Shown here piece after piece: positions 25,204 to 33,286 of a stretch of DNA of 64,000 nucleotides. Position 1 is the stretch's first letter. Every line of letters begins with the position of its first letter. The notes beneath the pieces were generated by a model. The model made no database searches, was not told the origin of the DNA, and worked only from the letters and a program-made list of their open reading frames with translations. The translations under genes were made by a program, and so were the position numbers. Origin of the DNA: DATBGO01 sp963785765 (GTDB lineage: Bacteria > Actinomycetota > Actinomycetes > Streptosporangiales > Streptosporangiaceae); the NCBI GenBank assembly GCA_963785765.1, contig CAWAWM010000002.1, forward strand, positions 310,001-374,000. The letters run 5' to 3'.

Positions 25204-25578
25204 CTAGCGGGCGCCGGACGGGATCGCGCGCCGCCCGGCGAAGCCGTACCGCGCGTCGTGGTACCAGCGGAGTTCCTGCTCTCCTTCAAGCCAGCAGAGC
25301 AGGACCGGCTGCCCGTCGAGCTGCGCGGGGAAATCCAGCAGCAGCGGCGCGATCCCCTTGAGGTCCACGCCCCGCTCAGGGAACCAGCCGATCAGCTCGC
25401 TGAACCTGGCCTGGAGCCCCTTGGCCTCCGGCAGTCCGCCCAAGTCCGAGCTGCCGCCGAGGGCGAGGGTGGCCTGCAGCTCGACGAGGTCAGCGCGGAT
25501 GGCGATCAGCTCCTCCGCGTGCTCGCGCACCTCGGGAAGCAGCTTCCTGGCCTGGTCAAGGGTGAATTCCTGATCCAT
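25204..25578 (-). CDS. DUF2203 family protein
   Basis: This 124-aa protein matches DUF2203: FTLDQARKLLPEVREHAEEL at the N-terminus, a helical middle, then LIGWFPERGVDLKGIAPLLLDFPAQL and VLLCWLEGEQELRWYHD. The C-terminus lists the typical WYH-D-GF element. Function unknown. Encoded between asd and the SDR gene on the same strand. Confidence 0.8.
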   Translation of the reverse strand: MDQEFTLDQARKLLPEVREHAEELIAIRADLVELQATLALGGSSDLGGLPEAKGLQARFSELIGWFPERGVDLKGIAPLLLDFPAQLDGQPVLLCWLEGEQELRWYHDARYGFAGRRAIPSGAR

Positions 25579-25654
25579 AACCGGCAGCCTGCCCGAGGCC
25601 GGCCAGCTGCGTCCACCCCTGCGGGCCCGGGCCAGGCCGGTTACGGCGGCCGCG

Positions 25655-26743
25655 TCAGCCGTCAGCCGCAGTGCGGCGCCGCCCGGTGGCGGCGGTGAAA
25701 TCGGGGATGAGCAGCTCGGCGATCTGGGCCGCGTTCAGGGCGGCGCCCTTGCGCAGGTTATCCCCGCAGACAAACAGCTCGAGGGTGCTGGGGTCATCCA
25801 GGCTCTGCCGCACCCGGCCGACCCAGGTCGGATCCGTGCCGGCCACATCGGCGGGCGTCGGGTACTCCCCGCGGCCCGGATCGTCGACCACCACGACGCC
25901 GGGCGCTTCGCGCAGCACCCGGCGCGCGCTGTCCTGAGTCACCTCGCGGTCGAAGGTGGCGTGGACGGCCGCCGAGTGACCGATGATCACCGGGACTCGC
26001 ACGCAGGTCGCGGCGACCCGGAGGGCTGGCATGCCCAGGATCTTGCGGGTCTCGTTGCGGATCTTCAGCTCCTCCGAGGACCAGCCCGCGTCCTTCAGTG
26101 ATCCGGCCCAGGGCACCACGTTGAGTGCCAGCGGAGCGGGGAACGGGCCGAAATCGCCGACCGCGGCGCGCAGGTCGCCGGGCCGCTGGCCCACGGCACG
26201 GTTTCCGGCGATCTTGCTCAGCTGGTCATAGAGCGCGTCGGTGCCGGCCTGGCCCGCCCCGGACGCCGCCTGGTAGGAGGCGACAACCAGCTCGCGCAGC
26301 CCGAACGCGCGGTGCAGCGCGCCGATCGCCACGATCAGTGAGAGCGTGGTGCAGTTCGGCACGGCGATAATGCCCTTCGGCCGCCAGGCGGCCTGCTCCG
26401 GGTTCACCTCGGGTACCACCAGGGGAACGTCGGGATCCATCCGGAACGCGCCCGACTTGTCGATCACCACGACGCCGCGCTCCGCCGCGACCGGCGCCCA
26501 GGCGGCGGACACCTCGTCGGGCACGTCGAACATGGCCAGGTCGACGCCGTCGAAGATGTCCGGGGTGAGCTCGTGTACCTCGGTCAGCCGGCCGCGCACG
26601 GGCAGCCGCCGCCCGGCTGACCGGGCCGAGGCCACCAGCCGGATCTCGCCCCATACGTCGTCTCTGGTGGAGACCACGTCCCGCATCACGGTGCCGACCG
26701 CCCCGGTCGCGCCGACGATGGCCAGCACAGGCTTGGCGATCAT
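25655..26743 (-). CDS. asd: Aspartate-semialdehyde dehydrogenase
   Basis: This 362-aa NADP-dependent enzyme reduces aspartyl phosphate to aspartate semialdehyde for lysine, threonine, methionine and diaminopimelate synthesis. Visible are the cofactor loop GATGAVG (residues 11-17), the catalytic Cys in VPNCTT (near 131), SYQAASGAGQAG, and the C-terminal RVPVIIGHSAAVHATF region with the catalytic His. It overlaps the lysC stop by 4 bp (ATGA), giving the usual lysC-asd operon. Confidence 0.95.
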   Translation of the reverse strand: MIAKPVLAIVGATGAVGTVMRDVVSTRDDVWGEIRLVASARSAGRRLPVRGRLTEVHELTPDIFDGVDLAMFDVPDEVSAAWAPVAAERGVVVIDKSGAFRMDPDVPLVVPEVNPEQAAWRPKGIIAVPNCTTLSLIVAIGALHRAFGLRELVVASYQAASGAGQAGTDALYDQLSKIAGNRAVGQRPGDLRAAVGDFGPFPAPLALNVVPWAGSLKDAGWSSEELKIRNETRKILGMPALRVAATCVRVPVIIGHSAAVHATFDREVTQDSARRVLREAPGVVVVDDPGRGEYPTPADVAGTDPTWVGRVRQSLDDPSTLELFVCGDNLRKGAALNAAQIAELLIPDFTAATGRRRTAADG

Positions 26744-27261
26744 CGGCCGGTCCCTCCGTAGACGACGGCTTCCACTTCTCCTGCGTCCAGGTCGAAGGCC
26801 CGGTGCGCGGCGGCGACCGCCAGGTCAAGGTCGTTCTCGTCGACCACGACCGAGATCCGGATCTCCGAGGTGGAGATCATCCGGATGTTGATGCCGACAT
26901 CCGCCAGCGCGCCGAAGAACGTCGCGATCACCCCGGGCTGGGACCGCATCCCCGCGCCGACCAGCGAGATCTTGCCGATCCTGTCGTCGTACACCAGCGA
27001 GTCGAAGGCATCGCCATCTTGTAGCACCCGCAGCGCGGCTATCGCCGCCTGGCCGTCCGCGCGGGGCACGGTGAACGAGATATCGGTGCGGCCAGTGGTG
27101 GCCGCCGAGATGTTCTGCACGATCATGTCGATGTTGATGCCGGCCTGGCCGATGGCGCGGAAGATCTTGGCGGCCTCGCCCACCTTGTCGGCCACGCCGA
27201 TGACGGTGACCTCCGCCTCGCTCCGGTCATGAGCAACCCCGGTGATGATGGCCCGGTCCAT
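26740..27261 (-). CDS. lysC: Aspartate kinase beta subunit (internal start)
   Basis: In-frame inside lysC, an ATG at 27261 (Met-Asp-Arg-Ala-Ile-Ile) is preceded by AAGGAGACGAA with ideal spacing. It would give a 173-aa protein containing only the two ACT regulatory domains. This matches the known alpha2beta2 aspartokinases of Corynebacterium, Mycobacterium and Bacillus, whose beta subunit is made from an internal start. Confidence 0.75.
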   Translation of the reverse strand: MDRAIITGVAHDRSEAEVTVIGVADKVGEAAKIFRAIGQAGINIDMIVQNISAATTGRTDISFTVPRADGQAAIAALRVLQDGDAFDSLVYDDRIGKISLVGAGMRSQPGVIATFFGALADVGINIRMISTSEIRISVVVDENDLDLAVAAAHRAFDLDAGEVEAVVYGGTGR

Positions 27262-28035
27262 TTCGTCTCCTTCCGCCCGCGCCTCGGCCGGCCTCGGGTC
27301 CGGCGCGTCGGTCACCAGGGTTCCTTCGCGGCTGCTGAACGACGACCTGACGTGGATCGGGATCCCGGATGTCCGCGCGTACTCCACGCACCTGACGTGC
27401 AGGACCTTCGCCCCGGACGCCGCCATCTCCAGCATTTCCTCGTAGCTGATCCGGGGGATCCTGCGCGCCCCAGGCACGATCCGCGGGTCGGCGGTGAACA
27501 CTCCGTCGACGTCGGTGTAGATCTCACAGATCTCGGCGCCGAGGGCGGCCGCGAGCGCGACGGCCGTGGTGTCCGTCCCGCCGCGGCCCAGCGTCGTGAT
27601 GTCCTTGCTGTCCTGCGACACGCCCTGGAAGCCCGCGACGATCGGGATCGCGCCGGCGGCCAACGCGTCGGAGATCCGGCCGGGCGTCACGTCGATGATC
27701 CGCGCCTTGCCGTGCGCCGAATCGGTGATGACCCCGGCCTGCGAGCCGGTGAAGGACCGCGCCTCCAGGCCCAGGTTGGCGATGGCCATGGCCAGCAGGG
27801 CCATCGAGATCCGCTCGCCGGCGGTGAGCAGCATGTCCAGCTCGCGGCCCGGCGGCAGCGGGCTGATCTGCAGGGCCAGGTCGTGCAGCTCATCGGTAGT
27901 GTCGCCCATTGCGGATACCGCCACCACGACCGAATGGCCCGCCTTTTTGGTCGCTGCGATCCGCTGCGCCACGCGCTTGATGCCATCCGCGTCGGCAACC
28001 GATGATCCACCGTACTTCTGCACGATCAGGGCCAC
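26740..28035 (-). CDS. lysC: Aspartate kinase, alpha subunit
   Basis: This 431-aa aspartokinase phosphorylates aspartate, the committed step of the aspartate family. It opens with VQKYGGSSVADADGI (kinase motif KYGGSS), has FTGSQAG, GRGGTDTTAVALAAALGA, and two C-terminal ACT domains. Start is the GTG at 28035 (family-like VALIVQKYGGSS); a longer frame upstream enters the DUF5063 gene. Gap of 65 bp to the DUF5063 gene. Feedback inhibition by lysine and threonine is expected from the family, not shown here. Confidence 0.94.
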   Translation of the reverse strand: MALIVQKYGGSSVADADGIKRVAQRIAATKKAGHSVVVAVSAMGDTTDELHDLALQISPLPPGRELDMLLTAGERISMALLAMAIANLGLEARSFTGSQAGVITDSAHGKARIIDVTPGRISDALAAGAIPIVAGFQGVSQDSKDITTLGRGGTDTTAVALAAALGAEICEIYTDVDGVFTADPRIVPGARRIPRISYEEMLEMAASGAKVLHVRCVEYARTSGIPIHVRSSFSSREGTLVTDAPDPRPAEARAEGDEMDRAIITGVAHDRSEAEVTVIGVADKVGEAAKIFRAIGQAGINIDMIVQNISAATTGRTDISFTVPRADGQAAIAALRVLQDGDAFDSLVYDDRIGKISLVGAGMRSQPGVIATFFGALADVGINIRMISTSEIRISVVVDENDLDLAVAAAHRAFDLDAGEVEAVVYGGTGR

Positions 28036-28100
28036 GGGCGGCCGCACCTCCGGTTCGGCTGGCGACGGGCGGAGCCTTGAGTCTATCGAGGTCGGCGGCC

Positions 28101-28676
28101 TCAGCCCGCCGTGCTCTCCTCGGCCACGTCCAGCCGCGCATGAGCGACCACCGCGTGCAGTGCCCGCAGCGCGGCACCGCCGTGCGTCCCCCAGTGATTC
28201 ACGTAGGAGTACTGCCACCACCACACGGCCTCGGCGGACCGCCCGGCCTCGTAGTGCTTGAGACCATGGATCAGGTCGGCGGCGACGGCAGCCAGGTCAT
28301 CGGAGAGCCGGAACGGCGTCGCCTGGGTGTCCTGGTAGGGATCGAATAGCTCGGCGTATTCATCGCAGTCAAGGAGCCGGGCGGCGAGCCCGTTCCGCAG
28401 CACGTCCAGATCCGGATCGGCGCCCACGTCAGGTTCCCAGTTGCCCGGCAGGATGATGTCCTTGCTGGCGCCGAGCTGCGCGCCCGCGAGCAGGATCTGT
28501 GCGACCTCGAGCAAGAGCAGCGGAACGGTCTCGTCTTCGCCCTCGCCCCGGGCCAGCGCAGCGACCCCGTCCAGGAAGTCCCTGGCATGCCTGGCTATCC
28601 GGTCGGCGAGCGGCTGCCAGTCCTCGCCCGTCCCGCCGGGCGCCGGCCGGGTCCCGTAGCGCGGTGCGCTAGACAT
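28101..28676 (-). CDS. DUF5063 family protein
   Basis: This 191-aa protein has DUF5063 features: helical, with LLLLEVAQILLAGAQLGASKD and FRLSDDLAAVAADLIHGLKHYEAGR then AVWWWQYSYVNHWGTHGG. The last motif is the most diagnostic. Its ATG overlaps the end of recR. It is a conserved actinobacterial neighbour between recR and lysC; its function is unknown. Confidence 0.82.
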   Translation of the reverse strand: MSSAPRYGTRPAPGGTGEDWQPLADRIARHARDFLDGVAALARGEGEDETVPLLLLEVAQILLAGAQLGASKDIILPGNWEPDVGADPDLDVLRNGLAARLLDCDEYAELFDPYQDTQATPFRLSDDLAAVAADLIHGLKHYEAGRSAEAVWWWQYSYVNHWGTHGGAALRALHAVVAHARLDVAEESTAG

Positions 28677-29268
28677 CAAGTAGTCTCCGTCCCTCGAACG
28701 CGCGCCCGAGTGTCACCTCATCGGCGTACTCGAGCTCGCCACCCACGGGCAGCCCGCTGGCGGGCCGGGTGACCCGCAGTCCCATCGGCTTGATGAGCCT
28801 GGCTAGGTAGGTGGCGGTTGCCTCACCCTCCAGATTAGGGTCAGTCGCGAGGATCAGCTCGGTGACCGTGCCGTCGGACAGCCTGGTCATCAGTTCTTTT
28901 ATCCGGAGGTCTTCGGGACCTATCCCGTCAATTGGGCTGATCGCGCCGCCCAGGACGTGGTAACGGCCCCTGAACTCGCGGATCTTCTCAATCGCGGCGA
29001 CGTCCTTGGGCTCCTCGACCACGCAGATCACGCTCGGGTCGCGCCGCTGATCGCCGCAGATACGGCACTCATCGGCCTCCGCCACATTGCCGCACGTGCG
29101 GCAGAACTTCACCCGCTCCAGGACCTCGAGCAGCACGGCGGAGAGCCGCCGGATATCCGCCGGGTCGGCAGCGAGCAGGTGGAAGGCGATCCGCTGTGCG
29201 CCCTTGGGCCCGACGCCCGGCAGCATGCCGAGCTCGTCGATAAGGTCCTGTACGACGCCTTCGTACAC
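28669..29268 (-). CDS. recR: Recombination protein RecR
   Basis: This 199-aa protein loads RecA together with RecO at single-strand gaps. It begins VYEGVVQDLIDELGMLPGVG with the helix-hairpin-helix PGVGPKGAQRIAFHLL, has a four-Cys zinc finger (CRTCGNVAEADECRIC) and a Toprim domain (ICVVEEPKDVAAIEK, LATDPNLEGEATATYLA). GTG 29268 directly follows the ybaB stop (TGAGGTG), so the two are coupled; the longer frame is less family-like. Confidence 0.95.
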   Translation of the reverse strand: MYEGVVQDLIDELGMLPGVGPKGAQRIAFHLLAADPADIRRLSAVLLEVLERVKFCRTCGNVAEADECRICGDQRRDPSVICVVEEPKDVAAIEKIREFRGRYHVLGGAISPIDGIGPEDLRIKELMTRLSDGTVTELILATDPNLEGEATATYLARLIKPMGLRVTRPASGLPVGGELEYADEVTLGRAFEGRRLLDV

Positions 29269-29269
29269 C

Positions 29270-29737
29270 TCAGGATCCGCCCGAAGGCCCACCAGCCGGC
29301 TCGGCGGGCGGCTCGTTCACGCCGGGCGGCTCGTTCAGGCCGGGCAGCCCGGGGAAGCCGGGCAGCCCAGGCACACTGGACGGGCCAGCCTGGCCGCTGC
29401 CCTCCCCGCCCAGGCTGCCGATCCCGGCCGCGAGCGGTCCCATCATCTCCTGCTGCAGGTCGGCAGCGGCGCGATAGGCATCGCGGACCGCGGCGAGGAC
29501 CAGATCCGCCACCGTCTGCGCTGACTCGGCCGGGTCGGCCGGGTCGATCGCCGCGGCGGAAATGGTGAGGTCTACCAGCTCGCCCTGCCCGTTGACGACC
29601 GCTTTCACCAGACCGCCGCCCGAGGTGCCTTCCACCTCGGTGTCAGCAAGCTCCTGCTGAGCGTTCATCAGCTGGCTCTGCATCTGCTGGGCGGCTGCGA
29701 GCAGCTGCTGCATGTCCAACTGGCCGCCAGGGTCCAC
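29270..29737 (-). CDS. YbaB/EbfC nucleoid-associated protein
   Basis: This 155-aa protein has the YbaB/EbfC DNA-binding fold: DMQQLLAAAQQMQSQLMNAQQEL, VEGTSGGGLVKAVVNGQGELVDLTI, and a coiled C-terminal helix up to LQQEMM. A Gly/Pro-rich tail of about 50 residues (repeats of GLPG and NEPPG) follows, which is longer than usual for the family. GTG start. Encoded between dnaX and recR as in most bacteria. Confidence 0.9.
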   Translation of the reverse strand: MDPGGQLDMQQLLAAAQQMQSQLMNAQQELADTEVEGTSGGGLVKAVVNGQGELVDLTISAAAIDPADPAESAQTVADLVLAAVRDAYRAAADLQQEMMGPLAAGIGSLGGEGSGQAGPSSVPGLPGFPGLPGLNEPPGVNEPPAEPAGGPSGGS

Positions 29738-29881
29738 GTCGTCCCCAATCGATTAGCGCCGCAGGGACGCTGCCAGGCCCGATCGCCCGCGCGGCGCGCC
29801 TTGCGATCTGATGTCGTTCTGAGCCTACGGCCTACGGCCGGCTCGGGATACCACCGCACTGCCCGTCCGGCCATCGGCGTC

Positions 29882-32230
29882 TCAGGCGTCGCCGGTCTCC
29901 GCGATGACCTGGCCACCAAGTTCCCGCTGGATGAGATCCGCGCCGCTGAGCACGTCCGCGTCGTAGTCGCCGCCCGGCTGCGCATCGTCCGAGAAGGAGC
30001 CGCCCCGCTGCGCGCCGCCCGGACGCTCGCCGCCGTTGTGAGCGCGGCCAGTTCGCGCGCCGCCGGTTCGCGCATCACCTGACCGCGGGCCGCCGGTCCG
30101 CGCCGCGCCTGGCTGCGGGTCAGTGCGCGCACCGTCCCGCTGCGGGCCGGCTTCACCACCGCCCCGCTGCGGGCCGCCCGGCTGCGGGGCCGCCTGCCGG
30201 CCGGATCCGTCCGGAGCGGCTCCTTCGTGCTCAGGGCGCCGACGCGGCCCGGGGCCGGCGTCCGCGCCCGCCGGGCCCCAGTCGCTCCCGGCCGCGGCGG
30301 CCCTGGCGGCCGTCGTCGGCCCCGCCGCCTTGGCCCCGGCATCGGGCGCTCCGACGACGGTCCTGATCTGCGGGCTGATGCCGAGCATCTCCTGCAGGAC
30401 CCGGGCCAGGGCCCGGTCGTGCCCGCCGCCAGCGAAGCCCTTGGCGTCGCCCTCCCTGACGAAGTTCAGGGTGAGCACGCCGTCGCGCAGCGACTCGACA
30501 CTGGCACCCCGCAGCAGGATCCAGGCCACCTTGCGCTCGCGCATGACCGCTTCCAGGATGGCATCCCACCGTTCCTGGACGGACCCGGCGTCAGCCGACC
30601 CGGCGGCCCCCGGGCGTGCGGCGGCCGCAGCCGGGCTGGTGCGCTCGGCGGCCTGGCTGGTACTCGGCGCGTCGGGTGACTCGGCTGCGGCGCCCGATGC
30701 GGCGCCGGAACCCGGTCCGGATCTTGCCGGGTCAGCAGGGGCGGCAGGCGCAGGCCGTGCCGCAGGCGTTGGCCGTGCCGCAGGCGCGGCTGGCGGGGCC
30801 GGCGCCCGGGCGGTCCGGACCGGCGCCGGGGCCGGGGCGCTCGGGGCGACCGGGGCGACCGGGGCGACCGAGGCGACCGAGGCGACCGGGTGCGGCTCGG
30901 CCGCCATCCGCGGTACCGCATCGTCGGCATCGCCGGTGCCGATCCGGCGCTCGAGCCGGTCCAGCCGGGCGGCGAGCGCCTGTGCCGCGGTGTCCGGGGG
31001 CGGCAGCAGCACCTGGGCGCACATGAGCTCGAGCAGCAGCCTGGGTGAGGTCGCCCCGCGCATCTCGACCAGGCCGGCGCTGATCGTCTCCGCGGCCCGG
31101 GTGAGCTGCGCCTGGCCGAGCCGACCGGCCTGCTCCCGCATGCGTTCCAGCCGGTCGGCGGGCACGTCGAGCAGCCCGGTCTGCCCGGCATCGGGCACTG
31201 CGGCCAAGACGATCAGGTCGCGGAACCGGTCGAGCAGATCCGCCGCGAACCTGCGCGGGTCATGACCGCCCTCAACCACCCGGTCCACCGCGTGGAAGAC
31301 GGCTGCCCCGTCGGCCGCCGCGAACGCATCAGTGACCTGATCGAGCAGGCTGTCGTCGGTGTAGCCGAGCAGCGCGACGGCGCGCTCGTAGGTCAGCCCG
31401 GCCTCGTCGGCCCCGGCCAGCAGCTGATCGAGCACTGACAGCGCATCCCGCGCCGAGCCTGCGCCGGCCCGGATCACCACCGGCACGACCGCGGGCTCGT
31501 AGGCCACGCCCTCGCTGGCCAGAATCTCCTCCAGCAGCCCGCGCAGGACGGCGGGCGGCATCAGCCGGAACGGGTAGTGATGCGTGCGCGACCGGATGGT
31601 CGGGATGACTTTCTCCGGCTCGGTCGTGGCGAAGACGAACTTCAGGTGCGGCGGTGGTTCCTCGACCAGCTTGAGCAGCGCGTTGAAACCCTCCCGGGTC
31701 ACCATGTGCGCCTCGTCGACGATGTAGATCTTGAAGCGGCCGGAGACCGGCGCGTAGAAGGCCCGCTCGCGCAGGTCCCTGGCGTCGTCGACACCGCCGT
31801 GCGACGCCGCGTCGATCTCGATGACGTCGATGCTGCCCGGGCCGGTCGGGGCCAGGGCGACGCAGGAAGCGCATATTCCGCAGGGGTCGGGGGTCGGGCC
31901 CTGTTCACAGTTCAGCGAGCGGGCCAGGATCCGGGCGCTGGACGTCTTACCGCAGCCGCGTGGCCCGCTGAACAGGTACGCGTGGTGCACCCGGCCGCTG
32001 CGCAGCGCCTGCCGCAACGGCTCGGTGACGTGGTCCTGGCCCCTGACCTCGGCGAAGGTCGCCGGCCGATACCGGCGGTACAGCGCGATCGGCGCACCGG
32101 GAGCGCCGCCCTCTGCCGTTTGCTGCTGAGCTGCTCGATTCTGTGCTGCCTGCTTCTGTGCTGCTTGATTCTGTGCTGCCTGCTTCTGGGCTGCTTCCGC
32201 GGGGGCTGGACCTGGAACGTCGCCTGCCAT
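29882..32230 (-). CDS. dnaX: DNA polymerase III subunit gamma/tau
   Basis: This 782-aa clamp-loader ATPase has an N-terminal Gln/Ala repeat (QKQAAQNQAAQ type, residues 14-37), then YRRYRPATFAEVRGQDHVTE, Walker A GPRGCGKTSSA, a zinc module with four Cys (CEQGPTPDPCGICASC), Walker B IYIVDEAHMV, sensor 1 VFATTEPEK and the SRTHHYPFRL block. A long Pro/Ala-rich linker (about residues 500-610) leads to a C-terminal domain (RWDAILEAVMRERKVAWILLRGA) and a repetitive Gly/Arg tail. I saw no obvious frameshift signal for a separate gamma form. ATG 32230 has GAGG. Confidence 0.94.
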   Translation of the reverse strand: MAGDVPGPAPAEAAQKQAAQNQAAQKQAAQNRAAQQQTAEGGAPGAPIALYRRYRPATFAEVRGQDHVTEPLRQALRSGRVHHAYLFSGPRGCGKTSSARILARSLNCEQGPTPDPCGICASCVALAPTGPGSIDVIEIDAASHGGVDDARDLRERAFYAPVSGRFKIYIVDEAHMVTREGFNALLKLVEEPPPHLKFVFATTEPEKVIPTIRSRTHHYPFRLMPPAVLRGLLEEILASEGVAYEPAVVPVVIRAGAGSARDALSVLDQLLAGADEAGLTYERAVALLGYTDDSLLDQVTDAFAAADGAAVFHAVDRVVEGGHDPRRFAADLLDRFRDLIVLAAVPDAGQTGLLDVPADRLERMREQAGRLGQAQLTRAAETISAGLVEMRGATSPRLLLELMCAQVLLPPPDTAAQALAARLDRLERRIGTGDADDAVPRMAAEPHPVASVASVAPVAPVAPSAPAPAPVRTARAPAPPAAPAARPTPAARPAPAAPADPARSGPGSGAASGAAAESPDAPSTSQAAERTSPAAAAARPGAAGSADAGSVQERWDAILEAVMRERKVAWILLRGASVESLRDGVLTLNFVREGDAKGFAGGGHDRALARVLQEMLGISPQIRTVVGAPDAGAKAAGPTTAARAAAAGSDWGPAGADAGPGPRRRPEHEGAAPDGSGRQAAPQPGGPQRGGGEAGPQRDGARTDPQPGAARTGGPRSGDARTGGARTGRAHNGGERPGGAQRGGSFSDDAQPGGDYDADVLSGADLIQRELGGQVIAETGDA

Positions 32231-32254
32231 GACCTCATCCTCGCCGGACGGAAA

Positions 32255-32347
32255 GGGACCCCCCGCACACCCGCCAGAGCCCGCGTACCCTTGCTGCCTT
32301 CCGGCCCTGGGGGAGTTGGCGGGATAAACGCCGTGCGAGGGGTCTGC
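32255..32347 (-). ncRNA. ffs: Signal recognition particle RNA (small type)
   Basis: The minus strand carries the SRP apical signature GGCCGGAAGGCAGCAAGGG in its usual setting. The ends pair: GACCCC and CGCAC near 32344-32333 with GTGCG and GGGGTC near 32268-32257, and CCCGCCA pairs with TGGCGGG. Length is about 90 nt, the bacterial 4.5S type. It sits just upstream of dnaX, its usual actinobacterial position. It partners Ffh in membrane targeting. Confidence 0.92.
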
Positions 32348-32662
32348 TGACAGTTTAGCCAGCCCGCCGACCGGCGGTGCCATGATCCAACCACTGGAGG
32401 CCTCGCCCGCAGGTCCCCGCACGCCCCACGTCGTGCGCCCGTGGGCGCATCGGGGCGGCCCGGGAATCAGGTTGTGGCGATCGAAACTTTTGCCGCAACG
32501 AAACTGTCACTGCCCTCCGCCAGGCGGTCCCGAGCGATCTGATGAGACAATTGTGACTCTGGCGATAGATGCCGTGCGGGCGGAGTCAGGACCAGCCCGG
32601 GGGCACCGGAGCCGGAGGCAATCGACACGGGCCAGGGCGTCAACGGGAGAGGAGCCGGCATC

Positions 32663-33286
32663 GTGGACATCAAGCTAGAGGTGGTCGTCATCCCCGTCTC
32701 GGACGTCGACCGCGCGAAGGAGTTCTACGGGGGGCTCGGCTGGAGACTCGATGCCGACTTCCCCTTCGACAATGGCTTCCGGGTCGTCCAGTTCACGCCG
32801 CCAGGCTCGGGGTGCTCGGTCCAATTCGGCACGAAAATCACGTCGGCCGCGCCCGGCTCGGCCCAGGGCCTGTACCTGATCGCCTCCGACGTCGAAGCTG
32901 CGCGCGACGAGCTCGCCGCCCACGGCGCCGAGGTCAGCGAGGTATTCCACTCCGGTACGCCGGGTGCCCAGTTCCAGCCCGACGGCACGGGCAATCGCGT
33001 AAGCGGCCGCGCGCCCGATGACGCCAGCTACGGCTCCTTCGCCACGTTCAGCGACCCGGACGGCAACGGCTGGCTGCTGCAGGAGGTCACGAAGCGGCTG
33101 CCCGGCCGGATCGACGCCGCTGAGACGGCCTTCGCATCCACGGCGGACCTGGCCAGCGCGATGCGGCGCGCGTCGGCCGCGCACGGCGAGCACGAGAAGC
33201 GCATCGGCGAGGCGGACGCGAACTGGCCCGACTGGTACGCCGCGTACATGGTGGCGGAGCAGGCCGGGACGGAGCTGCCGACGTGA
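32663..33286 (+). CDS. VOC-family (glyoxalase-like) protein
   Basis: This 207-aa protein has paired betaalphabetabetabeta modules of the vicinal-oxygen-chelate fold: VVVIPVSDVDRAKEFYGGLGWRL at the N-terminus, and FATFSDPDGNGWLLQEVTKRLPGR closing the domain. A C-terminal helical segment (residues 155-207) with WPDWYAAYMVAEQ is extra. GTG start. It overlaps the start of the downstream flavoprotein gene by 4 bp, so the two are coupled. Substrate unknown. The 315-bp gap upstream, to the SRP RNA, shows nothing I can support. Confidence 0.83.
   Translation: MDIKLEVVVIPVSDVDRAKEFYGGLGWRLDADFPFDNGFRVVQFTPPGSGCSVQFGTKITSAAPGSAQGLYLIASDVEAARDELAAHGAEVSEVFHSGTPGAQFQPDGTGNRVSGRAPDDASYGSFATFSDPDGNGWLLQEVTKRLPGRIDAAETAFASTADLASAMRRASAAHGEHEKRIGEADANWPDWYAAYMVAEQAGTELPT

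Noticed and set aside
30123..31265. 380-aa plus-strand Ala/Pro/Arg-rich frame
   Set aside because: Antisense shadow of the low-complexity linker of dnaX.
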